From Comamonadaceae bacterium (GTDB taxonomy: Bacteria > Pseudomonadota > Gammaproteobacteria > Burkholderiales > Burkholderiaceae_C): a DNA stretch of 12,486 nt. The notes beneath the pieces were generated by a model. It did not search any database and was not told where the DNA came from. It worked only from the letters and a program-made list of their open reading frames with translations. Below are positions 1 to 6,886 of this stretch, one piece after another. Location: assembly GCA_947452325.1 (NCBI GenBank), contig CANGCZ010000028.1, positions 1-12,486 of the forward strand. The letters are read 5' to 3'. The position numbers were made by a program, and so were the translations under genes. Each line of letters opens with the position of its first letter. Positions within the stretch are counted from its first letter, which is position 1.

Positions 1-45
1 TGCCTGGGCTTTGAAAGGTTGCACTGCGGTGTTGATGAGAGACAT
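1..45 (-). CDS. ahpC: Alkyl hydroperoxide reductase subunit C, N-terminal fragment
   Basis: Only the first 15 codons lie in the window; the gene runs off the left edge. The ATG is the complement of 43-45 and the peptide reads MSLINTAVQPFKAQA, which closely matches the start of the typical AhpC peroxiredoxin (MSLINT..PFK.QA). A Shine-Dalgarno-like AAGGAA lies 5-10 bases upstream of the ATG (complement of about 50-56). AhpC is a cytoplasmic 2-Cys peroxiredoxin that reduces hydrogen peroxide and organic hydroperoxides, usually recharged by AhpF or another reductase. The catalytic cysteines are outside the window, so identity rests on the N-terminus alone. It is transcribed divergently from the SDR-like gene at 262. 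Confidence 0.8.
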   Translation of the reverse strand, partial: MSLINTAVQPFKAQA

Positions 46-70
46 GTTGTTTCCTTGAGTTGGTTGATAA

Positions 71-96
71 AATCTATTGAATGAGAAAAACTCATT
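71..96 (-). promoter_or_regulatory. Candidate ahpC promoter region with an inverted repeat
   Basis: On the minus strand a TAGATT hexamer (complement of 71-76) is a 4/6 match to the -10 consensus and would give a short leader before the ahpC ATG at 45. Just upstream is a perfect inverted repeat, ATGAG-AAAAA-CTCAT (81-95; arms of 6 if flanking a80/t96 are counted), overlapping the spacer and the -35 position, where no good -35 hexamer is seen. A poor -35 with a dyad over it is what an activator-dependent promoter looks like. OxyR commonly controls ahpC, but the spaced ATAG/CTAT tetrad of the E. coli OxyR consensus is not convincingly present. The promoter assignment is inferred. Confidence 0.3.
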
Positions 97-154
97 GAGT
101 TGAATCATAATCAAATAACGGGTTAACCCTGATTGTTTGTTTCAATGGCCGTCA

Positions 155-183
155 TTGAACTTCCCTTATGGTTTGGACAATAT
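155..183 (+). promoter_or_regulatory. Weak candidate sigma-70 promoter for the SDR-like gene
   Basis: TTGAAC (155-160) and CAATAT (178-183) are separated by 17 bases and point toward the gene starting at 262. The -35 matches consensus at 4 of 6 positions and the -10 at only 3 of 6, so this is a weak call. The rest of the 46-261 intergenic region, shared with divergent ahpC, shows no gene. Confidence 0.22.
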
Positions 184-261
184 TTTCTCTGTCCGCGTCT
201 TACCTGTCTCTTTAAGATGCAATCACCAATAGCCAGCCCAAAGCATTGACAAAGGACGCAC

Positions 262-1056
262 ATGGATTTGCATCTCACTGACAAACACGTACTGATCACC
301 GGCGGGAGCAAAGGCATAGGCCTGGCTTGCGCACAAGGATTTCTGGCCGAAGGCGCCAAAGTCACTCTGGTGTCTCGCGAACAAGTCAATCTGGCGGCCG
401 CTGTCAACAGACTCACAGCCGACTACCCTGCTTCGTCGGTACACGCCATCGCCGCCGACATGCAAATTGCCGCTAACGGTGAACAGGTATTGAACCAGGC
501 CGAACAACACTTTGGTCCAGTCGACATCCTGGTGAATTCAGCCGGTGCAGCCAAACGCACCGCGCCTGACGACCTCAACCCCGAGGCCTGGCAGGCCGCC
601 ATGCAAGCGAAATATTTTTCGTACATACACATGATCGATCCGACCATCAAGCGCATGGGCCAAAGAGGCAGAGGCGCCATTGTCAATGTCATAGGCGCAG
701 GCGGCAAAGTGGCCAGCGCCATACACATGCCCGGCGGCGCAGCCAACGCGGCTTTGATGCTGGTCAATGCCGGCATGGCATCGGCTTATGCAGCCAAAGG
801 CGTGCGTGTGAATGCGGTCAATCCCGGACTGACGCTCACTGACCGTTTGCAAGAGGGCATGGCAACAGACGCGCTGGCGCAAGGCATTTCCGAGCAAGAG
901 GCCATGCAACGCGCTAACGCGCGCATACCCATGGGGCGCATTGCCCGACCCGAAGAAGTGGCCGATGCGGTGTTGTATCTGGCATCTGATCGCGCCAGCT
1001 ACATCAGCGGCGTGGTGCTGACCATGGACGGGTGTACGACACCGATGGTGGTTTGA
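262..1056 (+). CDS. Short-chain dehydrogenase/reductase (SDR)-like protein lacking the usual catalytic Tyr and Lys
   Basis: A 264-residue protein of normal classical-SDR length. The ATG at 262 is preceded by AAAGGA about 7 bases upstream. The N-terminal Rossmann cofactor motif TGGSKGIG is at residues 13-20, an NNAG-type motif (NSAG) at 92-95, the post-catalytic VNAVNPG at 183-189, and the C-terminal RIARPEEVADAVLYLAS...YISG block is typical. The active site is not: where classical SDRs have YxxxK (as in YSASKAAL) this protein has GGAANAAL at 158-165, putting Gly at the Tyr position and Asn162 at the Lys position. The usual catalytic-serine stretch reads VNVIGAGG (141-148). It should bind NAD(P)(H) by fold, but normal SDR proton transfer looks impossible unless other residues substitute. 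I recall SDR-family proteins with a similar GGAANAAL segment in Burkholderiales, so this may be a conserved subfamily rather than a decayed gene. Substrate unknown. It is divergent from ahpC and convergent with the membrane-protein pair downstream. Confidence 0.85.
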   Translation: MDLHLTDKHVLITGGSKGIGLACAQGFLAEGAKVTLVSREQVNLAAAVNRLTADYPASSVHAIAADMQIAANGEQVLNQAEQHFGPVDILVNSAGAAKRTAPDDLNPEAWQAAMQAKYFSYIHMIDPTIKRMGQRGRGAIVNVIGAGGKVASAIHMPGGAANAALMLVNAGMASAYAAKGVRVNAVNPGLTLTDRLQEGMATDALAQGISEQEAMQRANARIPMGRIARPEEVADAVLYLASDRASYISGVVLTMDGCTTPMVV

Positions 1057-1270
1057 CAGTGTGGTCAGTTCGTACTGCATCCCTGTCATTGCAGGCATCA
1101 AGCAGGTGATTTTTTAAAAAGGCAAGCAAACTTGAAGCACAACGATGACATCAGTATCAACTTGTCAAAGATTTTCAGAGGTTTGACAAGTGACTTTGAC
1201 TGACGACCCAAGTTGATGCGCAAGCTTGCACTGCGTCTACACAGTTGGCGTTGCCGCAGATACAAGGCCT
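1057..1270. other. Convergent intergenic region, no gene seen
   Basis: This 214-base gap separates the ends of the plus-strand SDR-like gene and the minus-strand YqjE-like gene, so transcription from both sides converges here. It contains a T6/A5 run at about 1110-1120 and a strong inverted repeat (1160-1191, listed separately). No convincing protein-coding frame is confined to it. Confidence 0.6.
1160..1191. repeat. Perfect 10-bp inverted repeat between convergent genes
   Basis: ACTTGTCAAA (1160-1169) and TTTGACAAGT (1182-1191) are exact reverse complements around a 12-base loop. A second copy of the arm core (CTTTGAC, 1194-1200) also pairs with GTCAAAG at 1164-1170, so two alternative hairpins are possible. 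Its place between two converging gene ends suggests a bidirectional transcription-stopping hairpin, but no T-run follows the stem on either strand, so it is not a classical intrinsic terminator. A protein-binding dyad is an alternative. Confidence 0.5.
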
Positions 1271-1672
1271 TCATTCTCTGGCCTTGCGTTCCAACAAATA
1301 TGCCTGATCCTGCTGCAGTTCAGTTTTGGTGGCATGAAAAACGCCTTGGGGATCTTGCAATCGCTTGCGAGCTTGAATGATGAGGATAAAGCCCGATACC
1401 AAGAACAGCAAATACAGGGTGACAGAGACTTGTAATCTGTAGTTTTCCAGGTAAAGAAAAACAAAGGTGACGCAGACCATCAACAGACCCACACTGAAAA
1501 GGACCATGGCGTATGCCGCCAGCATCAAGCAGTCAAATACCCTGTGCTTTTCTATTTCAATCTCATTGCCCAATAGCTCAATGCGCACTTGAACTGTTTC
1601 AATGGCGGTTGAAAGCAATTGATGCACAGACTGAATGAGGTTTTTAAACACCGAATGACTCACCGTGCGCAA
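1271..1672 (-). CDS. YqjE-like / Holin-X family inner-membrane protein
   Basis: A small membrane protein of about 130 residues. An amphipathic N-terminal helix (about 8-45, including the family-typical VQVRIELLGNEIEIEK stretch) is followed by two hydrophobic segments (about 49-74 and 83-100) and a charged C-terminal tail. This layout and the motif match the YqjE / 'phage holin family' (Holin-X) proteins that proteobacteria encode beside DUF883 genes; despite the name there is no sign of phage here. Function is not established; the family is linked to the inner membrane and stress or stationary-phase gene sets. The start is uncertain: a TTG at 1670-1672 lies one base after the DUF883 stop, and a GTG three codons later (1661-1663) is an alternative; there is no suitable ATG. 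It is evidently co-transcribed with the DUF883 gene. Confidence 0.75.
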   Translation of the reverse strand: MRTVSHSVFKNLIQSVHQLLSTAIETVQVRIELLGNEIEIEKHRVFDCLMLAAYAMVLFSVGLLMVCVTFVFLYLENYRLQVSVTLYLLFLVSGFILIIQARKRLQDPQGVFHATKTELQQDQAYLLERKARE

Positions 1673-1673
1673 T

Positions 1674-1985
1674 TCAACGCCTGCTGACCAGTAAGCCCAC
1701 GAGCAGGCCGATGCCTGCAGCGATGCCGACAGACTTCCAAGGGTGGTGATTCACAAATTCATCAGTAGCATGCACAGCGGCTTTGGCCTGATCGGTCGCC
1801 ACGTTTTGCAAATCCGACAGATCGTCCATCGCCTGGTTTAAGCGGTCAGTCACGCGCTTGCGTATGCCCTCAGCAGTTTCACCCGCGTGATCGGCAGTCA
1901 TTCGCAATAACTCCTGAGTGTCGTTGATGACAGCCTGTAAATTGCTGATCAATTTATCTTTTTCATTTTCGTAAAAAGTCGTCAT
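1674..1985 (-). CDS. DUF883 family (YqjD/ElaB-like) membrane-anchored protein
   Basis: A 103-residue protein from the ATG at 1983-1985 (MTTFYENEKD). Residues about 5-78 form a polar, heptad-rich helical region, followed by HHPW (80-83) and a single glycine-rich C-terminal membrane segment (about 85-100) ending in SRR, the standard DUF883 design. In E. coli the relatives YqjD and ElaB are inner-membrane-anchored, bind ribosomes and are induced in stationary phase; that role is family knowledge, not visible here. The frame stays open upstream to a TTG at 2057, but the extra residues look non-homologous, so the ATG is preferred although its ribosome binding site is weak. The stop at 1674-1676 sits one base before the candidate start of the YqjE-like gene. 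Confidence 0.8.
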   Translation of the reverse strand: MTTFYENEKDKLISNLQAVINDTQELLRMTADHAGETAEGIRKRVTDRLNQAMDDLSDLQNVATDQAKAAVHATDEFVNHHPWKSVGIAAGIGLLVGLLVSRR

Positions 1986-2106
1986 GGATATGCACTTGGT
2001 TAAATATGAGTTTTGAATGTATGCCTGAACGCCATCCAAGTCCTTGACCCATATCAATCAAATTCAATTCCATTTTTATTTTCAGACCCGAGACAGAACT
2101 AAAGAC

Positions 2107-3252
2107 TCAGTGGCGATTGGTTTTCATCTGCCAAGCCAGTCTGCTGCCTGCCCCGACTGTCGCAGAGCCGCACCAAAACACCGCAGCCACGCCTAACCAG
2201 GCGCCCAGGCTTCCGAACAGCATGGGCATGGCAACGCTGGACGCGTTGATCAGCATCAAGCGCAAGCCCAAGCCTTCACCTTGGCGGTCTGGCGGCAGCA
2301 ATTGATGCAAGCTGCTCATCACCATGGGCTGCACGCTGCCCAACGACAAACCGAGCAGCGCCGACATCATGCCCATGGCCCAAGCAGCATGCGCCAACGG
2401 GTACAGCGCCAACAACACGCTGGTCAGCAACATGGCCAGCGTAATCACTTGCCATTCCAGCCAATGCTTGGCCAGCCACGGCAACACCATGCGAATCAGC
2501 GCAGCGCACAAAGCAAAACCGCCCAATATCGCACCTATGGCAGACGCACTGATGCCTCGCTCGTGCCCCAACAAGGGCACCACAAAGGTATGCAAATCCC
2601 AACTGGCGGACAAAAACCAGTTGACGATCAACAAGCGCCTGAAACCGGGTTCGGCCAGCAAATCCCAGGCGCGTTGGCTTGCATTCGTGCTCACAGACTC
2701 AGCATCTGGCGTAGGCGCTTCGTGGCGCACCGCAAACCAAGCCAACCAAGGCAGCACCGCCAGCAAAGCAAAGGCAGCGGGAAAGCCCGATGCATCAATC
2801 AACAAGCCTGCGGCCAGCGGTCCGATGAAGTTCGAGGCTGCAGGACCTATGGCCAGCCAGCTGTAAGACAAACGCATTTCATGCACATCGCGCGACAGTC
2901 TGCCCACGTGTCTTTGCAATGCAATGATGGCCACACCGGTGGCCCCGCCGCACAACAAGGCACTCACGCACAACACTGGAAACACTGGCCACACTGAGGC
3001 CAAGATGCCCCCCAGACTAGAGGCCAACACGCTCAACATCACCGGGCGCTTCAAACCGTGTTTATCTGCGTAGCGGCCTGAGGGCAAGGCCAGAAACACC
3101 TGAGTCAAGGCAAACAGCGCCAGCAACACACCCACCATGGCAGCGCTGTAGCCTTGTCGCAAAGCCAGCAAAGGGGCAGCCATGCGCATGCCGGTCATAC
3201 AGGTGTGCAAACACGCCTGCCCGGCGATCAAACGAATCAGATTTTTTTTCAA
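2107..3252 (-). CDS. Major facilitator superfamily (MFS) transporter
   Basis: A 381-residue polytopic membrane protein with roughly 12 hydrophobic segments, arranged as two halves around a hydrophilic loop near residues 178-195. The MFS loop 2-3 signature is clear: GRYADKHGLKRP at 59-70. Length fits small 12-TM drug/proton antiporter-like MFS members, but substrate cannot be told. The best start is a TTG (3250-3252): the frame runs back in phase to the TAA of rmuC only 21 bases upstream, with no ATG or GTG between, and the following residues (MKKNLIRLIAG) suit a cytoplasmic N-terminus. It is the last gene of the long minus-strand operon. No clear terminator hairpin was found in the 121 bases between its stop and the DUF883 gene. 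Confidence 0.85.
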   Translation of the reverse strand: MKKNLIRLIAGQACLHTCMTGMRMAAPLLALRQGYSAAMVGVLLALFALTQVFLALPSGRYADKHGLKRPVMLSVLASSLGGILASVWPVFPVLCVSALLCGGATGVAIIALQRHVGRLSRDVHEMRLSYSWLAIGPAASNFIGPLAAGLLIDASGFPAAFALLAVLPWLAWFAVRHEAPTPDAESVSTNASQRAWDLLAEPGFRRLLIVNWFLSASWDLHTFVVPLLGHERGISASAIGAILGGFALCAALIRMVLPWLAKHWLEWQVITLAMLLTSVLLALYPLAHAAWAMGMMSALLGLSLGSVQPMVMSSLHQLLPPDRQGEGLGLRLMLINASSVAMPMLFGSLGAWLGVAAVFWCGSATVGAGSRLAWQMKTNRH

Positions 3253-3273
3253 AACGCTTTGTATGTGTACCGC

Positions 3274-4578
3274 TTAATCCGGATCGCCAGGGTCGATCAC
3301 ATCTGACATATCGTCCATTTGCAAAGGCAAGCGTGCCAGCGCTTCGGTCTCAGGCAAGGCTTCGACAACTTTCAAAGCGCGTCGCATTTGCTTGCTGCGG
3401 GTGTCGGCCTTGTCCAAGGTGTCAGCGGCTTTTTGCACTTGCTCGCGCACCTTGGCCACCCATTCGCCATAACGCTCAAACTCGGTTTTGACAGCACCCA
3501 GTACCTTCCACACCTCTGAGGCTTGTTTCTCCAAAGCGAGGGTGCGAAAGCCCATGTGCAAGCTGTTTAATATCGCCAGCAGCGTAGTCGGCCCGGCCAG
3601 AGTGACACGGTAATCACGTTGCAACGTGTCCATCAAACCCGGGCGGCGCAATACTTCTGCATACAAACCTTCGACCGGTAAAAACAAAATCGCAAAGTCG
3701 GTGGTGTGCGGCGGCGCCAGATAACTCTCAGCAATGGTTTTGGCTTCCAGCCTAATGCGCGCTTCCATGGCTTTGGCAGCGCTTTCTGCGCCCGGCGCGT
3801 CAGAACGGTTTTGCGCTTCGAGCAAACGTTCATAGTCTTCGCGCGGAAATTTGGCGTCTATGGGCAGCCACACTGTGGCGCCGTCATCGCTGCGGCCGGG
3901 CAATTTGATGGCGAAGTCCACACGCTGGTTGCTGCGCGGTTTGGTCTCTACTTGCTTACCGTACTGCTCGATGGTCAACACCTGGTCAAGCAAAGCCTGT
4001 AACTGCACCTCGCCGAAGATGCCTCGGGTTTTCACATTGCTGAGTACTTTTTGCAAATCACCCACGCCTTGTGCCAAGGTTTGCATTTGCCCTAAGCCTT
4101 GGTGCACTTGCTCCAGCCGTTCGGCCACTTGTTTAAAGCTTTCACTCAAGCGCTTTTCCAAAGTGGTTTGCAGTTTTTCATCCACTGTCTTGCGCATCTC
4201 TTCGAGCTTGGCGAGATTGGTTTCTTGCAAGTTCTGCAATTGCCTGTCAAGGGTTTCGCGCACCTCTGCCATGCGACGCGTATTGCCCTCGCCCAGGGTT
4301 TGCAACTGCGCGTTCAAATGGGTTTGCATCAGCGCGAGTTGCTCGGTCAAGGTTTGCTGAAACTGCGACATGCTTTGCGACATTTCCTGGCGGTTGCCGC
4401 GCAGGTTTTCGCTGATTTCAAAACGCATGTCGCGCGACACGCGCTCTAATTTTTCTTCGAGTTGCTCAATAGCCTGGTTATTTTGCTGCGGTGGCGTACC
4501 GGCGAAACGGCGCATGACAAACACAACCCCGCCCAAACCGGCAGCGAGCATGAACAGCAATACCCAATCGTTACTCAT
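3274..4578 (-). CDS. rmuC: DNA recombination protein RmuC
   Basis: A 434-residue protein matching the RmuC family throughout. It has an N-terminal membrane anchor (about 5-23), a long coiled-coil rich in Gln/Glu (about 33-180), and then the conserved RmuC domain (about 180-400) with GIFGEVQL (186-193), the IDAKFP motif (240-245) and the LAGPTTLLAILNSL block. RmuC limits certain DNA rearrangements such as inversion at short inverted repeats, and its core has been proposed to be nuclease-like; Asp241 and Lys243 of DAKFP would be the relevant residues. The ATG (4576-4578) overlaps the dehydrogenase stop as ATGA, implying translational coupling. The C-terminus is acidic (DPGDPD). Confidence 0.95.
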   Translation of the reverse strand: MSNDWVLLFMLAAGLGGVVFVMRRFAGTPPQQNNQAIEQLEEKLERVSRDMRFEISENLRGNRQEMSQSMSQFQQTLTEQLALMQTHLNAQLQTLGEGNTRRMAEVRETLDRQLQNLQETNLAKLEEMRKTVDEKLQTTLEKRLSESFKQVAERLEQVHQGLGQMQTLAQGVGDLQKVLSNVKTRGIFGEVQLQALLDQVLTIEQYGKQVETKPRSNQRVDFAIKLPGRSDDGATVWLPIDAKFPREDYERLLEAQNRSDAPGAESAAKAMEARIRLEAKTIAESYLAPPHTTDFAILFLPVEGLYAEVLRRPGLMDTLQRDYRVTLAGPTTLLAILNSLHMGFRTLALEKQASEVWKVLGAVKTEFERYGEWVAKVREQVQKAADTLDKADTRSKQMRRALKVVEALPETEALARLPLQMDDMSDVIDPGDPD

Positions 4579-5558
4579 GGCTTTTGCAATACCTCGGGGT
4601 TGAGTGGCGTCAAGGCAGAGCCATCACTGAAAAAAGCGATCAAATTATCTGCAGCCAAGTTGGCCATGGCCAGGCGTGTGGCACGTGTGGAACTGCCGAT
4701 ATGCGGTGTCAACACAGCATTGGGCACCTTGAGCAAATCCGGGTGCAATTTGGGTTCACCCTCGAACACATCCAAACCGGCCGCGGCAATTTGACCGGTG
4801 GCCAAAGCCTTGGCCAAAGCCGTATCGTCAATGATGCCGCCGCGCGCAATATTCACCAACGTGGCTGTGGGCTTCATCAAGCCCAGTTCGGCGGCGCCAA
4901 TCGTGTGGTGAGATTCTTTGCTGTAAGGCAGCACCAGCACCACGTGATCGGCTTGTTGCAGCAACTCTTGTTTGCTGACATAAGCGGCTTTGCATGCAAC
5001 CTCGTCAGAGGGACTGAGTCGGCTGCGGTTGTGGTAAATGACACGCATATTGAACCCATGTGCACCGCGTTTAGCGATGGCTTGTCCGATACGGCCCATG
5101 CCAATGATGCCCAGGGTGCTGCCGTGTACCGCCATGCCCGCAAAAGACTCCAACGCCCATTTTTGCCAATGCCCTTCGCGTATGTAGCGCTCGCTCTCGG
5201 TGACGCGACGGGCGGCGGCCATCAACAATGCAAAGCCGAAGTCAGCCGTGGTCTCAGTCAACACATCTGGCGCGTTGGTGGCCAGCACCTTGTGCCGCGT
5301 CATGGCGGGCACATCAAAGTTGTTGTAGCCCACAGATAAATTCGCGCAAATACGCAAGCGCGGGCAAGCGGCCAACACCGCATCATTGACCGTTTCTATC
5401 CCCATGGTCAGCGCACCGTCTTGCTGACTCAGCGCTTGGGTCCAGCGCTCGGTGGTCCATTCGGGATCGGTCTGGTGGGCAGTGACATTGAAATGCTGTT
5501 GCAATTTTTCGATCACCTCGGGGTAGATCGGCCTGGAAACAATGATGGAAGGTTTCAT
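4575..5558 (-). CDS. D-2-hydroxyacid dehydrogenase, GhrB-like (glyoxylate/hydroxypyruvate/2-ketogluconate reductase)
   Basis: A 327-residue protein from the ATG at 5556-5558. This start is chosen because it overlaps the antiporter stop as ATGA and gives the standard beginning MKPSIIVSRP; the frame extends 22 codons further upstream but into coding sequence of the antiporter. The Rossmann motif GMGRIG is at 153-158. The catalytic triad of the family is complete: Arg239 (NIARGG), Glu268 (VFEGEP) and His286 (LTPHIGSS). Family members reduce glyoxylate, hydroxypyruvate or 2-ketogluconate with NAD(P)H in the cytoplasm. The NRSR stretch after the second Rossmann strand (about 177-180) suggests preference for NADPH. 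Exact substrate cannot be decided. Its own stop overlaps the start of rmuC. Confidence 0.9.
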   Translation of the reverse strand: MKPSIIVSRPIYPEVIEKLQQHFNVTAHQTDPEWTTERWTQALSQQDGALTMGIETVNDAVLAACPRLRICANLSVGYNNFDVPAMTRHKVLATNAPDVLTETTADFGFALLMAAARRVTESERYIREGHWQKWALESFAGMAVHGSTLGIIGMGRIGQAIAKRGAHGFNMRVIYHNRSRLSPSDEVACKAAYVSKQELLQQADHVVLVLPYSKESHHTIGAAELGLMKPTATLVNIARGGIIDDTALAKALATGQIAAAGLDVFEGEPKLHPDLLKVPNAVLTPHIGSSTRATRLAMANLAADNLIAFFSDGSALTPLNPEVLQKP

Positions 5559-6886
5559 TCGTTGAGCATTTTCAGTTTGGCTGCCCACCAAGGGGTAATG
5601 GCGGGCAACAAAGTCAAGGTCCAAATGACTACCCAGGCAGTCAAAGGCATCAACAAGGTCATGGCAGGAAACTGTGCGACGGTGATGACGGCCAGCACCA
5701 CAGGAATAACACCGGTTTCACGCACCACGCATAAAAACAGTTTTTCTTTCAAAGTGATATTGGTCAACAGCAAAGAGGCGAACACCGCCACAGGTCTGGC
5801 CACCACAATGAACATCAAGGCCACCAGAAACCCGGACACCGCCGTGTCAGCCAGCATTTGCGGCGAAACAAACGGTCCCACCATCATGAAGATCACGGGT
5901 TTAGCCAGGCTTTCTATGTGCGTTTCCATGTGATGTAAACCCGTTTGGAAATAGCTTTGCTTGTGGTTGAAATTAGCCAGTAACCCGGCCACAAACGCCG
6001 CGAGAAAACCGTTGCCGTGCAGCATTTGCGCCAGCAGAAAAGTGGCCAAAGGTATGAACAAGAGCAGCGCAAAATCAAAAGCAGGATGCGCCAGACCTCG
6101 CTGGTGTTCACGCTCTCTGAATTTGCCGTAAGCCTGCATCAGCACCCAGCCAACGATACCGGCCACACAACCAAATAAAAATTGCTGTCCGAGGTTGATC
6201 AGGTTGTGCGGACTGAACAGGGTTTGCGACAGCGCCTCCACGCTGTCCATAGGGGACTTGTCCAACACCATGTCGGCCACTGCAGCAGTGAAGATGGCAC
6301 CGACGGCGTCATTGAGTGCACTCTCGGCCACCGACACATTCACCACTCGCTGGTACACATGTTTGAACACCAGGTGTTTCAATGTCGGTATCAATGCGGC
6401 CGGGTCGGTCGAGCCGATGATGGCCGACAACAAGGCCGCTTGCTGACCGCTCAGACCGAGTAAGACCAACAACGGGAACATGACAAAAAAGGTGATGCCG
6501 TAGCCGACCACAGCAATCATGAGTGTCGGCCAGGCGATAGATAAAAACTCTTTGCGGTCGATTTCATCGCCGCCGGATTTGAGTATCAAGGCCGCCAGCG
6601 CGGTACACACCACCACCGCCAGTACCAATTGCAAAGACAAGGGTTGCAAGGCATCGTGCAACACAATGCCAATCAGCAATTGCAGCGTGAAACTGGGAAA
6701 CACAGTACCGGCAGACAACTTGCTGCACGCCCAGCCAAAGCCCAACATCAATGAAATACACCACAGGGAAGTCGCCAGCACAGCCTCGGCTATTTCCAAG
6801 CCGTCCATTTGCACCAGCAAATCGGGAGCGGCCAGATTGACCAGCCAGGCAAACACAAACAAAGCAAAGAGTTTCAAGTAATTCAT
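5555..6886 (-). CDS. Monovalent cation/proton antiporter, CPA1 (NhaP-type) family
   Basis: A 443-residue membrane protein with about 12-13 hydrophobic segments. Two motifs identify the CPA1 sodium/proton exchanger family: STDPA at 159-163 and ESALNDA at 188-194, in which Asn192-Asp193 form the characteristic ion-binding ND pair of electroneutral exchangers. It would exchange Na+ or K+ for H+ across the inner membrane; ion specificity is not readable. No C-terminal regulatory domain (TrkA-N or CBS) is present, since the protein ends soon after the last membrane segment. The ATG (6884-6886) directly follows the TAA of pncB with no gap, and its TGA overlaps the next ATG, so it is firmly inside the operon. 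Confidence 0.88.
   Translation of the reverse strand: MNYLKLFALFVFAWLVNLAAPDLLVQMDGLEIAEAVLATSLWCISLMLGFGWACSKLSAGTVFPSFTLQLLIGIVLHDALQPLSLQLVLAVVVCTALAALILKSGGDEIDRKEFLSIAWPTLMIAVVGYGITFFVMFPLLVLLGLSGQQAALLSAIIGSTDPAALIPTLKHLVFKHVYQRVVNVSVAESALNDAVGAIFTAAVADMVLDKSPMDSVEALSQTLFSPHNLINLGQQFLFGCVAGIVGWVLMQAYGKFREREHQRGLAHPAFDFALLLFIPLATFLLAQMLHGNGFLAAFVAGLLANFNHKQSYFQTGLHHMETHIESLAKPVIFMMVGPFVSPQMLADTAVSGFLVALMFIVVARPVAVFASLLLTNITLKEKLFLCVVRETGVIPVVLAVITVAQFPAMTLLMPLTAWVVIWTLTLLPAITPWWAAKLKMLNE

Noticed and set aside
538..1101. A 187-codon minus-strand open frame opposite the SDR-like gene
   Set aside because: Antisense to a clear SDR-fold protein; His/Cys-rich random-like composition.
1101..1122. 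Possible intrinsic terminator of the SDR-like gene (ATCA/TGAT followed by T6)
   Set aside because: The stem would be only about four A/T-rich base pairs; too weak to call as a terminator.
1271..1672. Phage holin, hence possible prophage
   Set aside because: The 'holin' label is a family-name artefact; the gene pairs with DUF883 as in the chromosomal yqjD-yqjE arrangement and no phage genes are near.
2281..2997. A 238-codon plus-strand open frame rich in Gln, His and Arg
   Set aside because: It lies wholly antisense to the MFS transporter, has a composition typical of a reversed hydrophobic gene, and shows no recognisable domain or ribosome binding site.
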